Origin: Leptospiraceae bacterium
GTDB taxonomy: Bacteria; Spirochaetota; Leptospiria; Leptospirales; Leptospiraceae
Assembly (NCBI GenBank): GCA_024233865.1
Contig: JACKPA010000006.1
Span: 62,001 to 126,000, forward strand
Length of the DNA: 64,000 nucleotides
Direction of reading: 5' to 3'
The first letter of the stretch is position 1. Each line of letters opens with the position of its first letter. Below the pieces are notes generated by a model. The model was given only the letters and a program-made list of their open reading frames with translations. It was not told the origin of the DNA and ran no database searches. Shown here one piece after another: positions 44,707 to 52,947 of this stretch. A program made the position numbers and the translations under genes.

Positions 44707-45835
44707 TAACTCTACTACACAAGTAGACCCAAGAGTTCTGGAAGAAATGATCCCCTTTTTCTCGACCTTGTATGCAAATCCTGCAAGCAACCACAAATTT
44801 GGTGTGGAAGTAAATCAAGTTATCCAAAAAGCCAGAGCAAAAATTGCAGGCTGTATACACTCCAAAGAAAATGAAATCACTTTCACATCAGGAGCAACAG
44901 AAGCAATCAACCTGGCAATCAAAGGTATTGCGGAAGCCTATTCTCATAAAGGAAACCATATCATTACGGTATCAACCGAGCACAACGCTGTCTTGGACAC
45001 TTGCAGATATTTGGAAAAACTTGGATTCCAAGTTACCTATCTTCCTGTCGATACAGATGGATTGGTTAATTTGAAAGACATTGAAAAAAGCATAACAAAA
45101 GAAACAATCCTAATATCTGTAATGTATGTAAACAATGAAACAGGAGTCATTCAACCTATCCAAGAAATATCAGAATTGGCTCATCGAAACAATATTCTGT
45201 TTATGACTGATGCAACCCAAGCAATGGGGAAAATTCCAATCCATGTGGATGAGCTTGGAATTGATTTGCTTGTATTTTCAGGACATAAATTGTATGCACC
45301 CAAAGGAATTGGTGTCCTTTATCATCGAACCAAAAGACCTTTCAATGTGAAATTGGAAGCTCTGATTCACGGTGGAGGACACGAGAACGGAATCAGAAGC
45401 GGAACTTTGAATGTACCTGGAATTGTAGGAATTGCAAGAGCTTGCGAACTCGCTTGTAGTGAAATGGAAACAAATCAGGAGAAAGTAAGACTCTTAAGAG
45501 ATTTTCTAGAAACAGAACTCTTGCAAATTGAAGAAACATTTTTGAACGGGCACAAAACATCTAGAATGTACAATGTAACCAATCTTGGTTTCAAAGGTGT
45601 GGATGCAGATGCTCTAATAGTCGGACTTAAAAACATTATCATCTCAAACGGTTCTGCTTGCTCATCAGCATTGATAGAATCTTCTCATGTTTTAAGAGCG
45701 ATGGGTTTAAGTGAAGAAGATGCCTATTCATCCATACGGTTGAGTTTGGGAAAATTCAATACAAGGGAAGAAATTACAATTGCCATCCAAGCGATAAAGG
45801 AACAAGTGAAACACCTGAGAAAATTGTCTTTTTAA
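44684..45835 (+). CDS. Cysteine desulfurase, DndA/IscS/NifS family
   Basis: The 383-residue PLP enzyme shows YLDNNSTTQVDPRVLEEM, the PLP lysine K202 in FSGHKLYAPKGIG, and the persulfide cysteine C326 in SNGSACSSALIESSHVL. It takes sulfur from L-cysteine. No iscU, iscA, hscA or other Fe-S assembly genes are nearby, and the closest genes are defence genes with a DndC-like protein 8 kb away, so a DndA role supplying sulfur for DNA is likely. A housekeeping IscS role cannot be excluded from sequence alone. Confidence 0.85.
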   Translation: MPYIYLDNNSTTQVDPRVLEEMIPFFSTLYANPASNHKFGVEVNQVIQKARAKIAGCIHSKENEITFTSGATEAINLAIKGIAEAYSHKGNHIITVSTEHNAVLDTCRYLEKLGFQVTYLPVDTDGLVNLKDIEKSITKETILISVMYVNNETGVIQPIQEISELAHRNNILFMTDATQAMGKIPIHVDELGIDLLVFSGHKLYAPKGIGVLYHRTKRPFNVKLEALIHGGGHENGIRSGTLNVPGIVGIARACELACSEMETNQEKVRLLRDFLETELLQIEETFLNGHKTSRMYNVTNLGFKGVDADALIVGLKNIIISNGSACSSALIESSHVLRAMGLSEEDAYSSIRLSLGKFNTREEITIAIQAIKEQVKHLRKLSF

Positions 45836-46050
45836 AACGGATTTAATGGCATGGAAAAAAGTAAGTTACAAGCGGTTTAAAGCTCGTAACTACTTTAGAA
45901 TCTCTCTAAAAAATTTAACCAAAATCTTTATCAATCAAACAATCGCAGACAAAAGGTGGTAACTTTTATTCTTGCAAATTATCTTATTTCATTGATCAAA
46001 TAAGAAAAAAATTAAGTATGCCCTTAGAAAAATGAAATGGGGGAGGTTTT

Positions 46051-47277
46051 ATGCTTACGGAAGATATGAGGTTACTTTTAACCATTATTTTGATTGCAGT
46101 GATCTCCCTTATAGGCTCCAGGGTAACATTTTGGAATCGGCAACTGCCCATTGGTTTTAAAAACATACTTTTAACCGGAACAGAATATATTTTAATTGGA
46201 ATCGTCTTGGGTGGAATGGGATTAGGAATTTTTGATAAAGATACCTTGGATAAAACCGAACCATTTTTATTGTTTGGTCTTTGCTGGATTGGCTTTTTGT
46301 TCGGATTGCAATTTGAAGTTCGTTTTTTACAAAAGCTTCCGAGCCATTATTTTGTAATGACATCCATACTAGCTGGTGTTACTTTTTTAATTATTTTTTT
46401 TCCATTGTATTTCCTTTTTTATTATTTTGTTTTTTTTGAAGGAGGAGTGTCGTTTATTGCAGCAGCTACATTGGGAAGTGCAGGTTCTTGTACTGCTCAA
46501 TCCGCTTTGGCAATTGTAAACCGAAACTATCGAATTCCCAACAAAAGATTGTTGGAATTGATGCGTTACATTACTAGTGTTGATGGTTTGTTTGGGTTGG
46601 TTTTTTTTACCTTGGCTTTGTGTATACTACCGGAAGGAAAAATGGTGTTTAACATCTTAAAGTCTGTTCAATGGCTTTTTATTTCCATGGGAATTGGGAT
46701 TATTCCGGCAGTTGTATTAATCACTTTAAGTAAAGCCAAGTTTACACAGCAAGAATACACCTTGTTTCTAATCTCTACCATAATGTTTTGTGGAGGATTG
46801 GCTCATATTTTTAACCATTCTCCTTTGGTAGCAGGCTTAATAGCCGGTATAATCGTTGCCAATTTTTGTCCGTATCGCCTGCAAGCCTTACAATCCGTCC
46901 TCAGTGCAGAAAAAACGATTTATATTACACTCCTTCTTTTGGTGGGAGCATCTTGGCAGTTTCAATTTGACTGGAGTTTACTAATTGCCGGAGTTTATTT
47001 TTTACTTAGGGTTTCGGGAAAGGTATTCGGAATAATGGTTGCTACAAAAATATTTCAACCAAACTATGAAGTTCCCAAATCACTAGGTCTTGGTTTGATT
47101 TCGGAGGGTGGATTGGCTATTGCTATAATTGTTACGTCCAAATTGTTGCACCCTGCGACAATCAATTCACTTATTACGGTTATTATTTTGTCGATTTTTG
47201 TGAATGAAATTATAGCTCCTAAATTAATTCTTATACAATTTAAGAACGTAAAAAAGAATTTGTATCTAAACCAATAG
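46051..47277 (+). CDS. Cation:proton antiporter, CPA2/KefB-like (first of pair)
   Basis: The 408-residue protein has about 12 hydrophobic helices and no cytoplasmic domain. It starts after an excellent GGGGGAGG site 4 nt before the ATG. AAATLGSAGSCTAQSALAIV and SPLVAGLIAGIIVANFCPYR fall where CPA2 transporters have their unwound helix and second half. The next antiporter gene begins 10 bp later and has the same type. The pair may form a heterodimer or handle different cations. The exact substrate is not visible. Confidence 0.75.
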   Translation: MLTEDMRLLLTIILIAVISLIGSRVTFWNRQLPIGFKNILLTGTEYILIGIVLGGMGLGIFDKDTLDKTEPFLLFGLCWIGFLFGLQFEVRFLQKLPSHYFVMTSILAGVTFLIIFFPLYFLFYYFVFFEGGVSFIAAATLGSAGSCTAQSALAIVNRNYRIPNKRLLELMRYITSVDGLFGLVFFTLALCILPEGKMVFNILKSVQWLFISMGIGIIPAVVLITLSKAKFTQQEYTLFLISTIMFCGGLAHIFNHSPLVAGLIAGIIVANFCPYRLQALQSVLSAEKTIYITLLLLVGASWQFQFDWSLLIAGVYFLLRVSGKVFGIMVATKIFQPNYEVPKSLGLGLISEGGLAIAIIVTSKLLHPATINSLITVIILSIFVNEIIAPKLILIQFKNVKKNLYLNQ

Positions 47278-47287
47278 GACCTCGCAA

Positions 47288-48616
47288 TTGAATATATCTT
47301 ATAGAACAATAAGTTTGATAATAATCCTGGTTTGTATGGTTCTGATTGTTCATACAAACATACTCAATGAGCCTCGTTCTCTTTCACCTACCTTGGTTTT
47401 AGGATTTTTACTGCTTTCTTCTTATATCTTTGGTTACCTTCTGGAAAAGGTGAAAGTACCTAGAATAACAAGTTACATATTTTCCGGCTTAATACTTGGA
47501 CCCTATGTTTTGGAGTTTTTTTCTCCCAAAGTAATAGAAAGTCTTAGCTTTTTGAATAGTCTCGCTTTAGCCTTTATTGCGTTTTGTGCCGGAGGTGAGC
47601 TTCACCTCAAAAGTCTCAGAAGCAAGCTAAAATCCATACTTTTCTTGATCGTAGGTGTGACTTCCATAGTTTTTATCGGAGTAACTTTATCCGTTTTTGC
47701 TATTTCTCAATTTATTCCCTTTATGGAAGCTTATGATGCAAAGGTTCGGTTCGCCATTTCTTCCATATTCGGAGTGATTGCAGTTGCCCGATCCCCTTCT
47801 TCTACCATTGCCATTATCAGTGAAACAAAGGCAAAGGGTCCACTCACAGAAACCGTTTTGGCAGTAATTGTTGTGACGGATGTTATTATTATAATGCTTT
47901 TTGCGGGTGTCATATCCTTATCTCAGATAATCATAAAATCGGGAGATTCCCTGAACTTTACCTTTATTTTAGGTCTTTTTGTGGAAATTAGCATAGCTTT
48001 TTTGTTAGGGTATTTTCTAGGTAGGAGTATTATTTTTTTGATAGAAAGAGTCCATCTAGAATTTCCTGTAGTAATAGCCACTATGGGATTTATTGTAATC
48101 AAATTTTGCCATTTGTTAAGCGAATATCTGCACGAGGTTCATGATATTAGCCTAAGTTTGGAACCGCTTTTGATTTGTATGATGGCAGGATTCACCGTTC
48201 AGAACTTTTCCAAACACGGAGAAACTTTCTTGAGCAGACTGGATGATGTATCCCTTCCTATTTATGTTGCCTTTTTTTCTATTACCGGTGCATCCATAAA
48301 CCTTAGCGTTTTAAAAACAGGATGGATAACCGGAATGATAGTGCTAGTTTCTCGTACTACCATGATGTTTATTGGCTCCTACTTTAGCGGCAAACTGGCA
48401 GGCGATTCGCCCAAAATTTATAAAAATACTTGGCTCGGCTTTATTACACAAGCTGGTGTAAGCTTGGGATTGTTGACAGAAGTAGTGAGAAGATTCCCAG
48501 AAATTGGAGTGCCAATTCAGAGTATACTGATTGCTTCCATTACTTTTAATCAGGTGATAGGACCTGTTGCCTTTAAATATTCTTTAAATAATGTAGGAGA
48601 AGCAAATAATCAATAA
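47288..48616 (+). CDS. Cation:proton antiporter, CPA2/KefB-like (second of pair)
   Basis: The 442-residue protein starts with TTG at 47,288, supported by AGGA 8 nt upstream, and has about 12 helices. VPRITSYIFSGLILGPYVLE is the classic antiporter N-terminal helix pair. GVIAVARSPSSTIAIISETK carries the ion-binding region, and VTDVIIIMLFAGV the following acidic helix. No TrkA-N domain is attached. A relic of the same gene lies at 51,833-51,930, directly before the EIIA gene. Confidence 0.82.
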   Translation: MNISYRTISLIIILVCMVLIVHTNILNEPRSLSPTLVLGFLLLSSYIFGYLLEKVKVPRITSYIFSGLILGPYVLEFFSPKVIESLSFLNSLALAFIAFCAGGELHLKSLRSKLKSILFLIVGVTSIVFIGVTLSVFAISQFIPFMEAYDAKVRFAISSIFGVIAVARSPSSTIAIISETKAKGPLTETVLAVIVVTDVIIIMLFAGVISLSQIIIKSGDSLNFTFILGLFVEISIAFLLGYFLGRSIIFLIERVHLEFPVVIATMGFIVIKFCHLLSEYLHEVHDISLSLEPLLICMMAGFTVQNFSKHGETFLSRLDDVSLPIYVAFFSITGASINLSVLKTGWITGMIVLVSRTTMMFIGSYFSGKLAGDSPKIYKNTWLGFITQAGVSLGLLTEVVRRFPEIGVPIQSILIASITFNQVIGPVAFKYSLNNVGEANNQ

Positions 48617-48655
48617 AAAAATGATTTAATTATCAAAAAAAATATATATATCAAT

Positions 48656-48671
48656 GGTTTTTATAAAAACC
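48656..48671. terminator. Palindrome between convergent antiporter and PilZ genes
   Basis: GGTTTTTATAAAAACC is a perfect 16-bp palindrome placed between convergent genes. It is short, AT-rich and has no long T-run, so it is only a possible two-way terminator. Confidence 0.3.
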
Positions 48672-48683
48672 TGTGCTGAAAAA

Positions 48684-49016
48684 TTACTGCTTCTCGATCA
48701 TTTCCTGAATTCTTTCTTTTTGCTCGTCTTTGAGGTTGATAAAGGCAATTCCAATTTCAAATTTTTCTTCGATCATAATTTCTTCGACACGCACTACCCG
48801 GCTAATTACTTTAATTTTTTTCTGTTTGGCATCCAAAAAATCTATCTTCAATATCGTACCGATAGTCATCGGTTTGTTCGCTTCAAAAAGCATTCCGCCG
48901 AGACTAATATCATGAGTTTTTGCACGATCAGCCAGTTCAATTTCATCCGGAGATTCTACGACTTCAAAATGAGTTATGACTTCTTTTTTTATACGATCAA
49001 ACTTTCTTCTTTCCAT
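48684..49016 (-). CDS. PilZ domain protein (c-di-GMP receptor)
   Basis: The 110-residue single-domain protein has the RRKFDR motif at 3-8 and D36-x-S38-x-x-G in HDISLGGMLFEA. Together these bind c-di-GMP. The remaining beta strands (GTILKIDFLDAKQKKIKVIS) and C-terminal helix (KDEQKERIQEMIEK) complete a PilZ barrel. It could respond to diguanylate cyclases such as the interrupted GGDEF gene in this window. The gene stands alone. Confidence 0.85.
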   Translation of the reverse strand: MERRKFDRIKKEVITHFEVVESPDEIELADRAKTHDISLGGMLFEANKPMTIGTILKIDFLDAKQKKIKVISRVVRVEEIMIEEKFEIGIAFINLKDEQKERIQEMIEKQ

Positions 49017-49193
49017 TTTTTACTTTCTTTATGGTATTTTAAAATTCACAATAATTAAATTTCTAAATTAAATTTTTTTGGACATTTATTTGGTATCCTT
49101 CCAAATTGTATTGAGCTTGTCGAGATAAACCCTATTTTACAGTTCAATAGCAAAAAGGTTGACTTTCTCTTAAGCATCCTTAAAATAATAGCT

Positions 49194-49757
49194 ATGAGTA
49201 GTGTTGCACAAGAAAATTTTGCTATTTGGGAAAGGGGACTTCCAATCAGTTTAGAAGCATATCATTTTTTGTTTAAGGAGGGTCTTATTTCAGAAAAGAC
49301 AGAGCTTTTGGAAGGAGTTGTAATTGAAAAAATGTCAAAAGATCCGATTCATTCAAATTTTGTTACAAAATTATCGTATTTTTTATTTGGAAAATTAAAT
49401 AACAACTTCCAAATCAGACAAGAAAACCCAATCACCACAGAGACTTCTGAGCCTGAACCGGATATTGCAATTGTAGAAAATCTAGACTATTCAATAAAGC
49501 ATCCCAAAGGAGCTTATATAGTGATAGAGGTTGCCAATACTTCTTTGGCTCTTGATAGAGCAAAATCTCCTATTTATGCCAAAGCAAATATACCGGAATA
49601 TATTATAATCAATTTACAATCTAATGTTATAGAGCTATATACAAAACCAATTAACGGACAGTATTCTCTCACAAAGATTTTGCAAAGGGATGAAACATTT
49701 GTTTCCATCTCCATTCCAGATTTGTCATTTTCGATTAAAGATATAATAGCTTTTTGA
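49194..49757 (+). CDS. Uma2 family (DUF820) PD-(D/E)XK nuclease-like protein
   Basis: The 187-residue protein has LISEKTELLEGVVIEKMSKD, then EPEPDIAIVEN, the D of the PD-(D/E)XK fold. YIVIEVANTSLALDRAKSPI and YAKANIPEYIIINLQSNVIE carry the E-x-A and K of the active site. This is the standard Uma2 pattern. Family members are numerous in cyanobacteria and some spirochaetes and have no established function. The gene is alone, and nearby sequence gives no hint of a partner. Confidence 0.85.
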   Translation: MSSVAQENFAIWERGLPISLEAYHFLFKEGLISEKTELLEGVVIEKMSKDPIHSNFVTKLSYFLFGKLNNNFQIRQENPITTETSEPEPDIAIVENLDYSIKHPKGAYIVIEVANTSLALDRAKSPIYAKANIPEYIIINLQSNVIELYTKPINGQYSLTKILQRDETFVSISIPDLSFSIKDIIAF

Positions 49758-49789
49758 ATTGATATAATCTTTATAAAATCACCTAGGTA

Positions 49790-50647
49790 CTAAAAAGCAA
49801 ATCCTATACTTATTATATAATTGAGGTTTATCCGATTATGAATAGGATAATTTCTTTTTTCCATATTTTCAACTATTTTTAACAGAATCGGGTCTCCTCC
49901 GGTTGGCGACCAAATATTCATGGAAACATAAGAATCAATTTTGGGACGGTACAGATAAGCCATGCCAAGTTCATGATTCAAATAAATTCCGTAAGGCAGT
50001 ATACTAGAAAATCCAAAACCAATTCCAACATAAGGAGTATGTCGCATTGTAATGGTTCTTTTGGTGTACGGATAATAATTATAAATGAGATCAGAATTGT
50101 ATTTACTATAGATACTATTGGTGGGAACAGTTGCAAAATTCAAATAATCAATTTTTTTCTGCAAAAATCCATAAGCTTCACCAAGGTAGCCAACAAAATA
50201 CAGGGAATAGGGAAATCCTTTAGGATTGTTTGGGAAAAATTTGGGGTAGTACCTCAAAAAGATATTACCCTTTAAGGGAATATCATGTATCTCATTTCCA
50301 AATTTTCTATATCTGTATAGCAACAGACTCCCCCTGCCTTCTTGGGTTGGGTCCGCTACAAAAAAATACTTTTTATCCCGGTTGTATTCTTTATAAAAAA
50401 ATTCTCTCATTTCATTCCAGGTTACACCAATTGCAATTCTTGCGTTTAGATTTCTTGCAATAGAAAAAGACCATGGGTATATACTAGTATATATTTGCCA
50501 CTTTTTTGTCTCTCGTAGGGTAGCCTGATCAATATGAAAAATATTTCTTGTTTTTTGTTTGACTGATAGTGTTTTTTTATTTGATTCACCTGATAAAGAA
50601 ACAAAACTTAAACCTAACAAAATATAAAGTAGGGTTAATTTTTTCAT
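49790..50647 (-). CDS. Exported protein, probably outer membrane beta-barrel
   Basis: The signal peptide is MKKLTLLYILLGLSFVSLSG. The mature part alternates aromatic strands (WQIYTSIYPWSFSIARNLNA, GNIFLRYYPKFFP, YVGIGFGFSSILPYGIYLNH) and ends LNYIISIGFAF, with a C-terminal Phe as in outer-membrane barrels. The start overlaps the stop of the membrane protein gene upstream by 4 bp, so they are coupled. I do not recognise the family. Confidence 0.6.
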   Translation of the reverse strand: MKKLTLLYILLGLSFVSLSGESNKKTLSVKQKTRNIFHIDQATLRETKKWQIYTSIYPWSFSIARNLNARIAIGVTWNEMREFFYKEYNRDKKYFFVADPTQEGRGSLLLYRYRKFGNEIHDIPLKGNIFLRYYPKFFPNNPKGFPYSLYFVGYLGEAYGFLQKKIDYLNFATVPTNSIYSKYNSDLIYNYYPYTKRTITMRHTPYVGIGFGFSSILPYGIYLNHELGMAYLYRPKIDSYVSMNIWSPTGGDPILLKIVENMEKRNYPIHNRINLNYIISIGFAF

Positions 50648-51642
50648 TGTTCTATGGTAATTATGTAGGAGTTATCACTATAGCTATAACCAAACGATTC
50701 CAAATATTCTGATTGAGAGCAACTATCAGGATTTTGGAATACTCCCACAACTTCCCAACAATAAATTCCTGGGTTGAGGTCAAGGGTAACATCTATTTCC
50801 ATAGCAGTAGAATCAATTGATTTTATTAACTGTTTACAAAAACCATAGGATTGACCGCTATAATATTCAAAAGATTTGAATTGAATTCTATAACCAACAA
50901 AAGTTCCTCCGTATTCTTTTTCTGTAGCACATTCTGAGCGATTCAAATAAGACGGGTCGGTATTTCCATTTTCTCCTTCAAACGTCCAGCTGAACTTCTG
51001 TATTGAATTGTATTGAAATATCCCTTTAGATTCTGGAGATTTAAGGGTAATAATATTTTTGTTTTTTGAGTATGGAAGGGCATACTCTAAAAAAAACACT
51101 TGAATAAGTTCTTCTGTAGTAACTCCTTTTCGGGGGTAACTTGTTGCTACTGTTGCATAAAACACTCCCATTAGAGAAAAAATGGCAATTAATTTTCTTC
51201 TGCTTTCTGAAATAACTTTGTTTTGATTGTAACGTCGATATAATTCTGCAAGCAGCAGAGCCGGAAGCATCAAAAGATCGGAACTATCTGCCGTTCCTCG
51301 CAAAATGTTATTTTTTGAAAAAAATAAGCCCCAGAATGTATAGGTAAAAGTATCATTCAAGACTTGGCTTAGGTTAACAGATGCAAATAAAATTCCTACA
51401 AATATCAGATTAAAATAAAATAGTATTTTTGTTTTGGTTCGAAACCATGGAAAGGAAATAAAAACCGCAGTAAGAAAAAAAGGCATTACAAATAAAAAGG
51501 CAAAGTCTCCTAGCTTACCACTTAGTAATCCTGGATAGTAGGGCTTTAAAATCATATCATTGGTAATCCATGCAACCAATAAAGCGATAAACAATTCATC
51601 ACTCAGGCAATAAAAGATATTTGAACTACATTTTGGTCGCAT
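50644..51642 (-). CDS. Membrane protein with C-terminal extracytoplasmic domain, unknown
   Basis: The 332-residue protein has about four to five N-terminal helices (ELFIALLVAWITNDMI, DFAFLFVMPFFLTAVFI, ILFYFNLIFVGILFASV, LIAIFSLMGVFYATVA). A beta-rich 130-residue domain follows with several cysteines (NRSECATEKE, SYGFCKQL, NPGIYCWEVVG, NPDSCSQSEY), consistent with disulfides outside the cytoplasm. It is coupled to the barrel-like gene. No family was recognised. Confidence 0.55.
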   Translation of the reverse strand: MRPKCSSNIFYCLSDELFIALLVAWITNDMILKPYYPGLLSGKLGDFAFLFVMPFFLTAVFISFPWFRTKTKILFYFNLIFVGILFASVNLSQVLNDTFTYTFWGLFFSKNNILRGTADSSDLLMLPALLLAELYRRYNQNKVISESRRKLIAIFSLMGVFYATVATSYPRKGVTTEELIQVFFLEYALPYSKNKNIITLKSPESKGIFQYNSIQKFSWTFEGENGNTDPSYLNRSECATEKEYGGTFVGYRIQFKSFEYYSGQSYGFCKQLIKSIDSTAMEIDVTLDLNPGIYCWEVVGVFQNPDSCSQSEYLESFGYSYSDNSYIITIEQ

Positions 51643-51776
51643 GCATTAACCTCTTATATTATAAAAAGTCTTTTACGAGATAATAGGTGATACGAAATTG
51701 TCAACATTAATAACTAATTCTATTTCTATTAACAAACCCTCCACTGTCCAAAAATTTTCTTGAATATACAAAACAC

Positions 51777-51830
51777 AGAGTGGTTTTCAGATATGAAATC
51801 TAAGAAAATCAAATGAATCTAATCATGTTG
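51777..51830. repeat. Dispersed motif, copy 3 of 3
   Basis: GAGTGGTTTTCAGATATGAA followed by ATCTAAGAAAATCAAATGAA and TAATCATG. It is related to the copies near 22,344 and 37,284 and directly abuts the antiporter relic. Confidence 0.6.
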
Positions 51831-51832
51831 CT

Positions 51833-51930
51833 GGAAATTAGCATTGCTTTTTTGTTAGGGTATTTCTAAGGTAAAAGCATTATTTTTTGAATAAAGTAGG
51901 AGAAGTAATCAATAAAAAAATGATTTTAAT
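51833..51930 (+). pseudogene. Relic of the second antiporter gene
   Basis: GGAAATTAGCATTGCTTTTT and TGTTAGGGTATTTCTAAGGT match 47,982-48,042 of the antiporter gene with scattered changes. Then GTAGGAGAAGTAATCAATAA and AAAAATGATTT match the gene's 3' end and downstream flank at 48,593-48,630. About 550 bp between the two parts are missing. It is therefore an internally deleted copy, lying 11 bp before the EIIA gene. Confidence 0.85.
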
Positions 51931-51941
51931 TAGGATTAGAT

Positions 51942-52409
51942 ATGAAAATTACTGATATTTTAAAAAAAGAATGTATCATAATACCACCAAAGGGGAATAC
52001 AAAAGTAGAAATTATCCAAGAACTTGCTAACCTAATCTTTCTTTCACATCCGGAAATAAACAAAGAAGAATCTTTAAAAGGAATTTTTGAAAGAGAAAGT
52101 GTTGAGACAACAGCTATTGGTGAAGGAATTGCGATTCCACACGCTGCTATTGATGGTAGCACAAGTATAACCTTAGGGTTTGGAATCTTTCAGGATGGCA
52201 TAGATTTTGATTCCCTCGACGGAAAGCCGGTTAAGGTTATATTGCTTATTTTATTTCCCAAAGGAGATATTGGTCTTCAATTACGGTTTTTGGCTAAGCT
52301 TTCCCGGTTTGCTCATAATAAAGAATTGATGCAGAATTTATTGGAATGTAAGAATCCGGATGAAGTGCTTCATACGTTTCAAATGTTTGAAGAAAAAGAA
52401 TTTAGCTGA
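51942..52409 (+). CDS. PTS EIIA(Ntr)/fructose-type IIA protein
   Basis: The 155-residue protein has the PTS_EIIA_2 fold: MKITDILKKECIIIPPKGNT at the start, ERESVETTAIGEGIAIPHAA with the phosphorylated H67, and GIDFDSLDGKPVKVILLILF. It has no sugar-specific partners. Such EIIA(Ntr) proteins regulate, among others, potassium and cation transport. A PII-like gene follows 14 bp later, and an antiporter relic precedes it, which suggests a regulatory role over ion transport. Confidence 0.88.
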   Translation: MKITDILKKECIIIPPKGNTKVEIIQELANLIFLSHPEINKEESLKGIFERESVETTAIGEGIAIPHAAIDGSTSITLGFGIFQDGIDFDSLDGKPVKVILLILFPKGDIGLQLRFLAKLSRFAHNKELMQNLLECKNPDEVLHTFQMFEEKEFS

Positions 52410-52423
52410 TTTCAAGGATGAAC

Positions 52424-52756
52424 ATGAAACTCGCCATTATATTTTTAAACAAAATCGAATATTTGGAAGATTTGCTTTCTGCTTTTCTTGAAATTGGCAT
52501 ATCTGGAGCAACCGTTTTGGATTCCGTTGGTATGGGACATATTATTTCCCAAAACATCCCGATTTTTGCCGGTTTACGGAATGCTTTCCCCGGAAGCAGT
52601 CCGGGAAATAAAACAATTCTCACCATGGTAAAAGAGGAAGAGGTGGAAAAATTGAAAAAAGTTTTTGAGGAAATATGCGGGAATTTGGACACACCAGGTT
52701 CCGGATTTATGATTACCATTCCAGTTGATAGCGTGTTTGGTTTTAGAAAAAAGTAA
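52424..52756 (+). CDS. PII-like signalling protein
   Basis: The start is set at the ATG at 52,424 since AAGGA lies 5 nt upstream (an earlier in-frame ATG at 52,418 overlaps that site). The 110-residue beta-alpha-beta pattern is MKLAIIFLNKIEYLEDLLSA, GISGATVLDSVGMGHI, VEKLKKVFEEICGNLDTPGS and GFMITIPVDSVFGF. This is the ferredoxin-like layout of GlnB/PII relatives, including the V-L-D-S-x-G-x-G turn, but without the T-loop tyrosine sequence of true GlnB. It may bind a nucleotide or bicarbonate and act with the adjacent EIIA protein. Confidence 0.65.
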   Translation: MKLAIIFLNKIEYLEDLLSAFLEIGISGATVLDSVGMGHIISQNIPIFAGLRNAFPGSSPGNKTILTMVKEEEVEKLKKVFEEICGNLDTPGSGFMITIPVDSVFGFRKK

Positions 52757-52947
52757 AAGAAATTCGCTGGATTTGGTTGGAGGCATTCCGGTTTTGATAG
52801 TTAAAAAAACATGAACGAATCAATACAAGAAATTGAGTCTTCTAATATTATTATCTTTAATAACTTTTTTTAAAAAAACTGAATTTTTTTTCATAAATCA
52901 GGTACCAACACTTCATTTCTTTACCCATTACATATAAGGAGTGATTT

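Noticed and set aside
23683..45835. BREX or DISARM system
   Set aside because: No PglZ, BrxL or PglX-type methylase for BREX, and no DrmA/DrmB or methylase for DISARM was seen. The PLD domain here is fused to its helicase, and sulfur-related genes are present instead.
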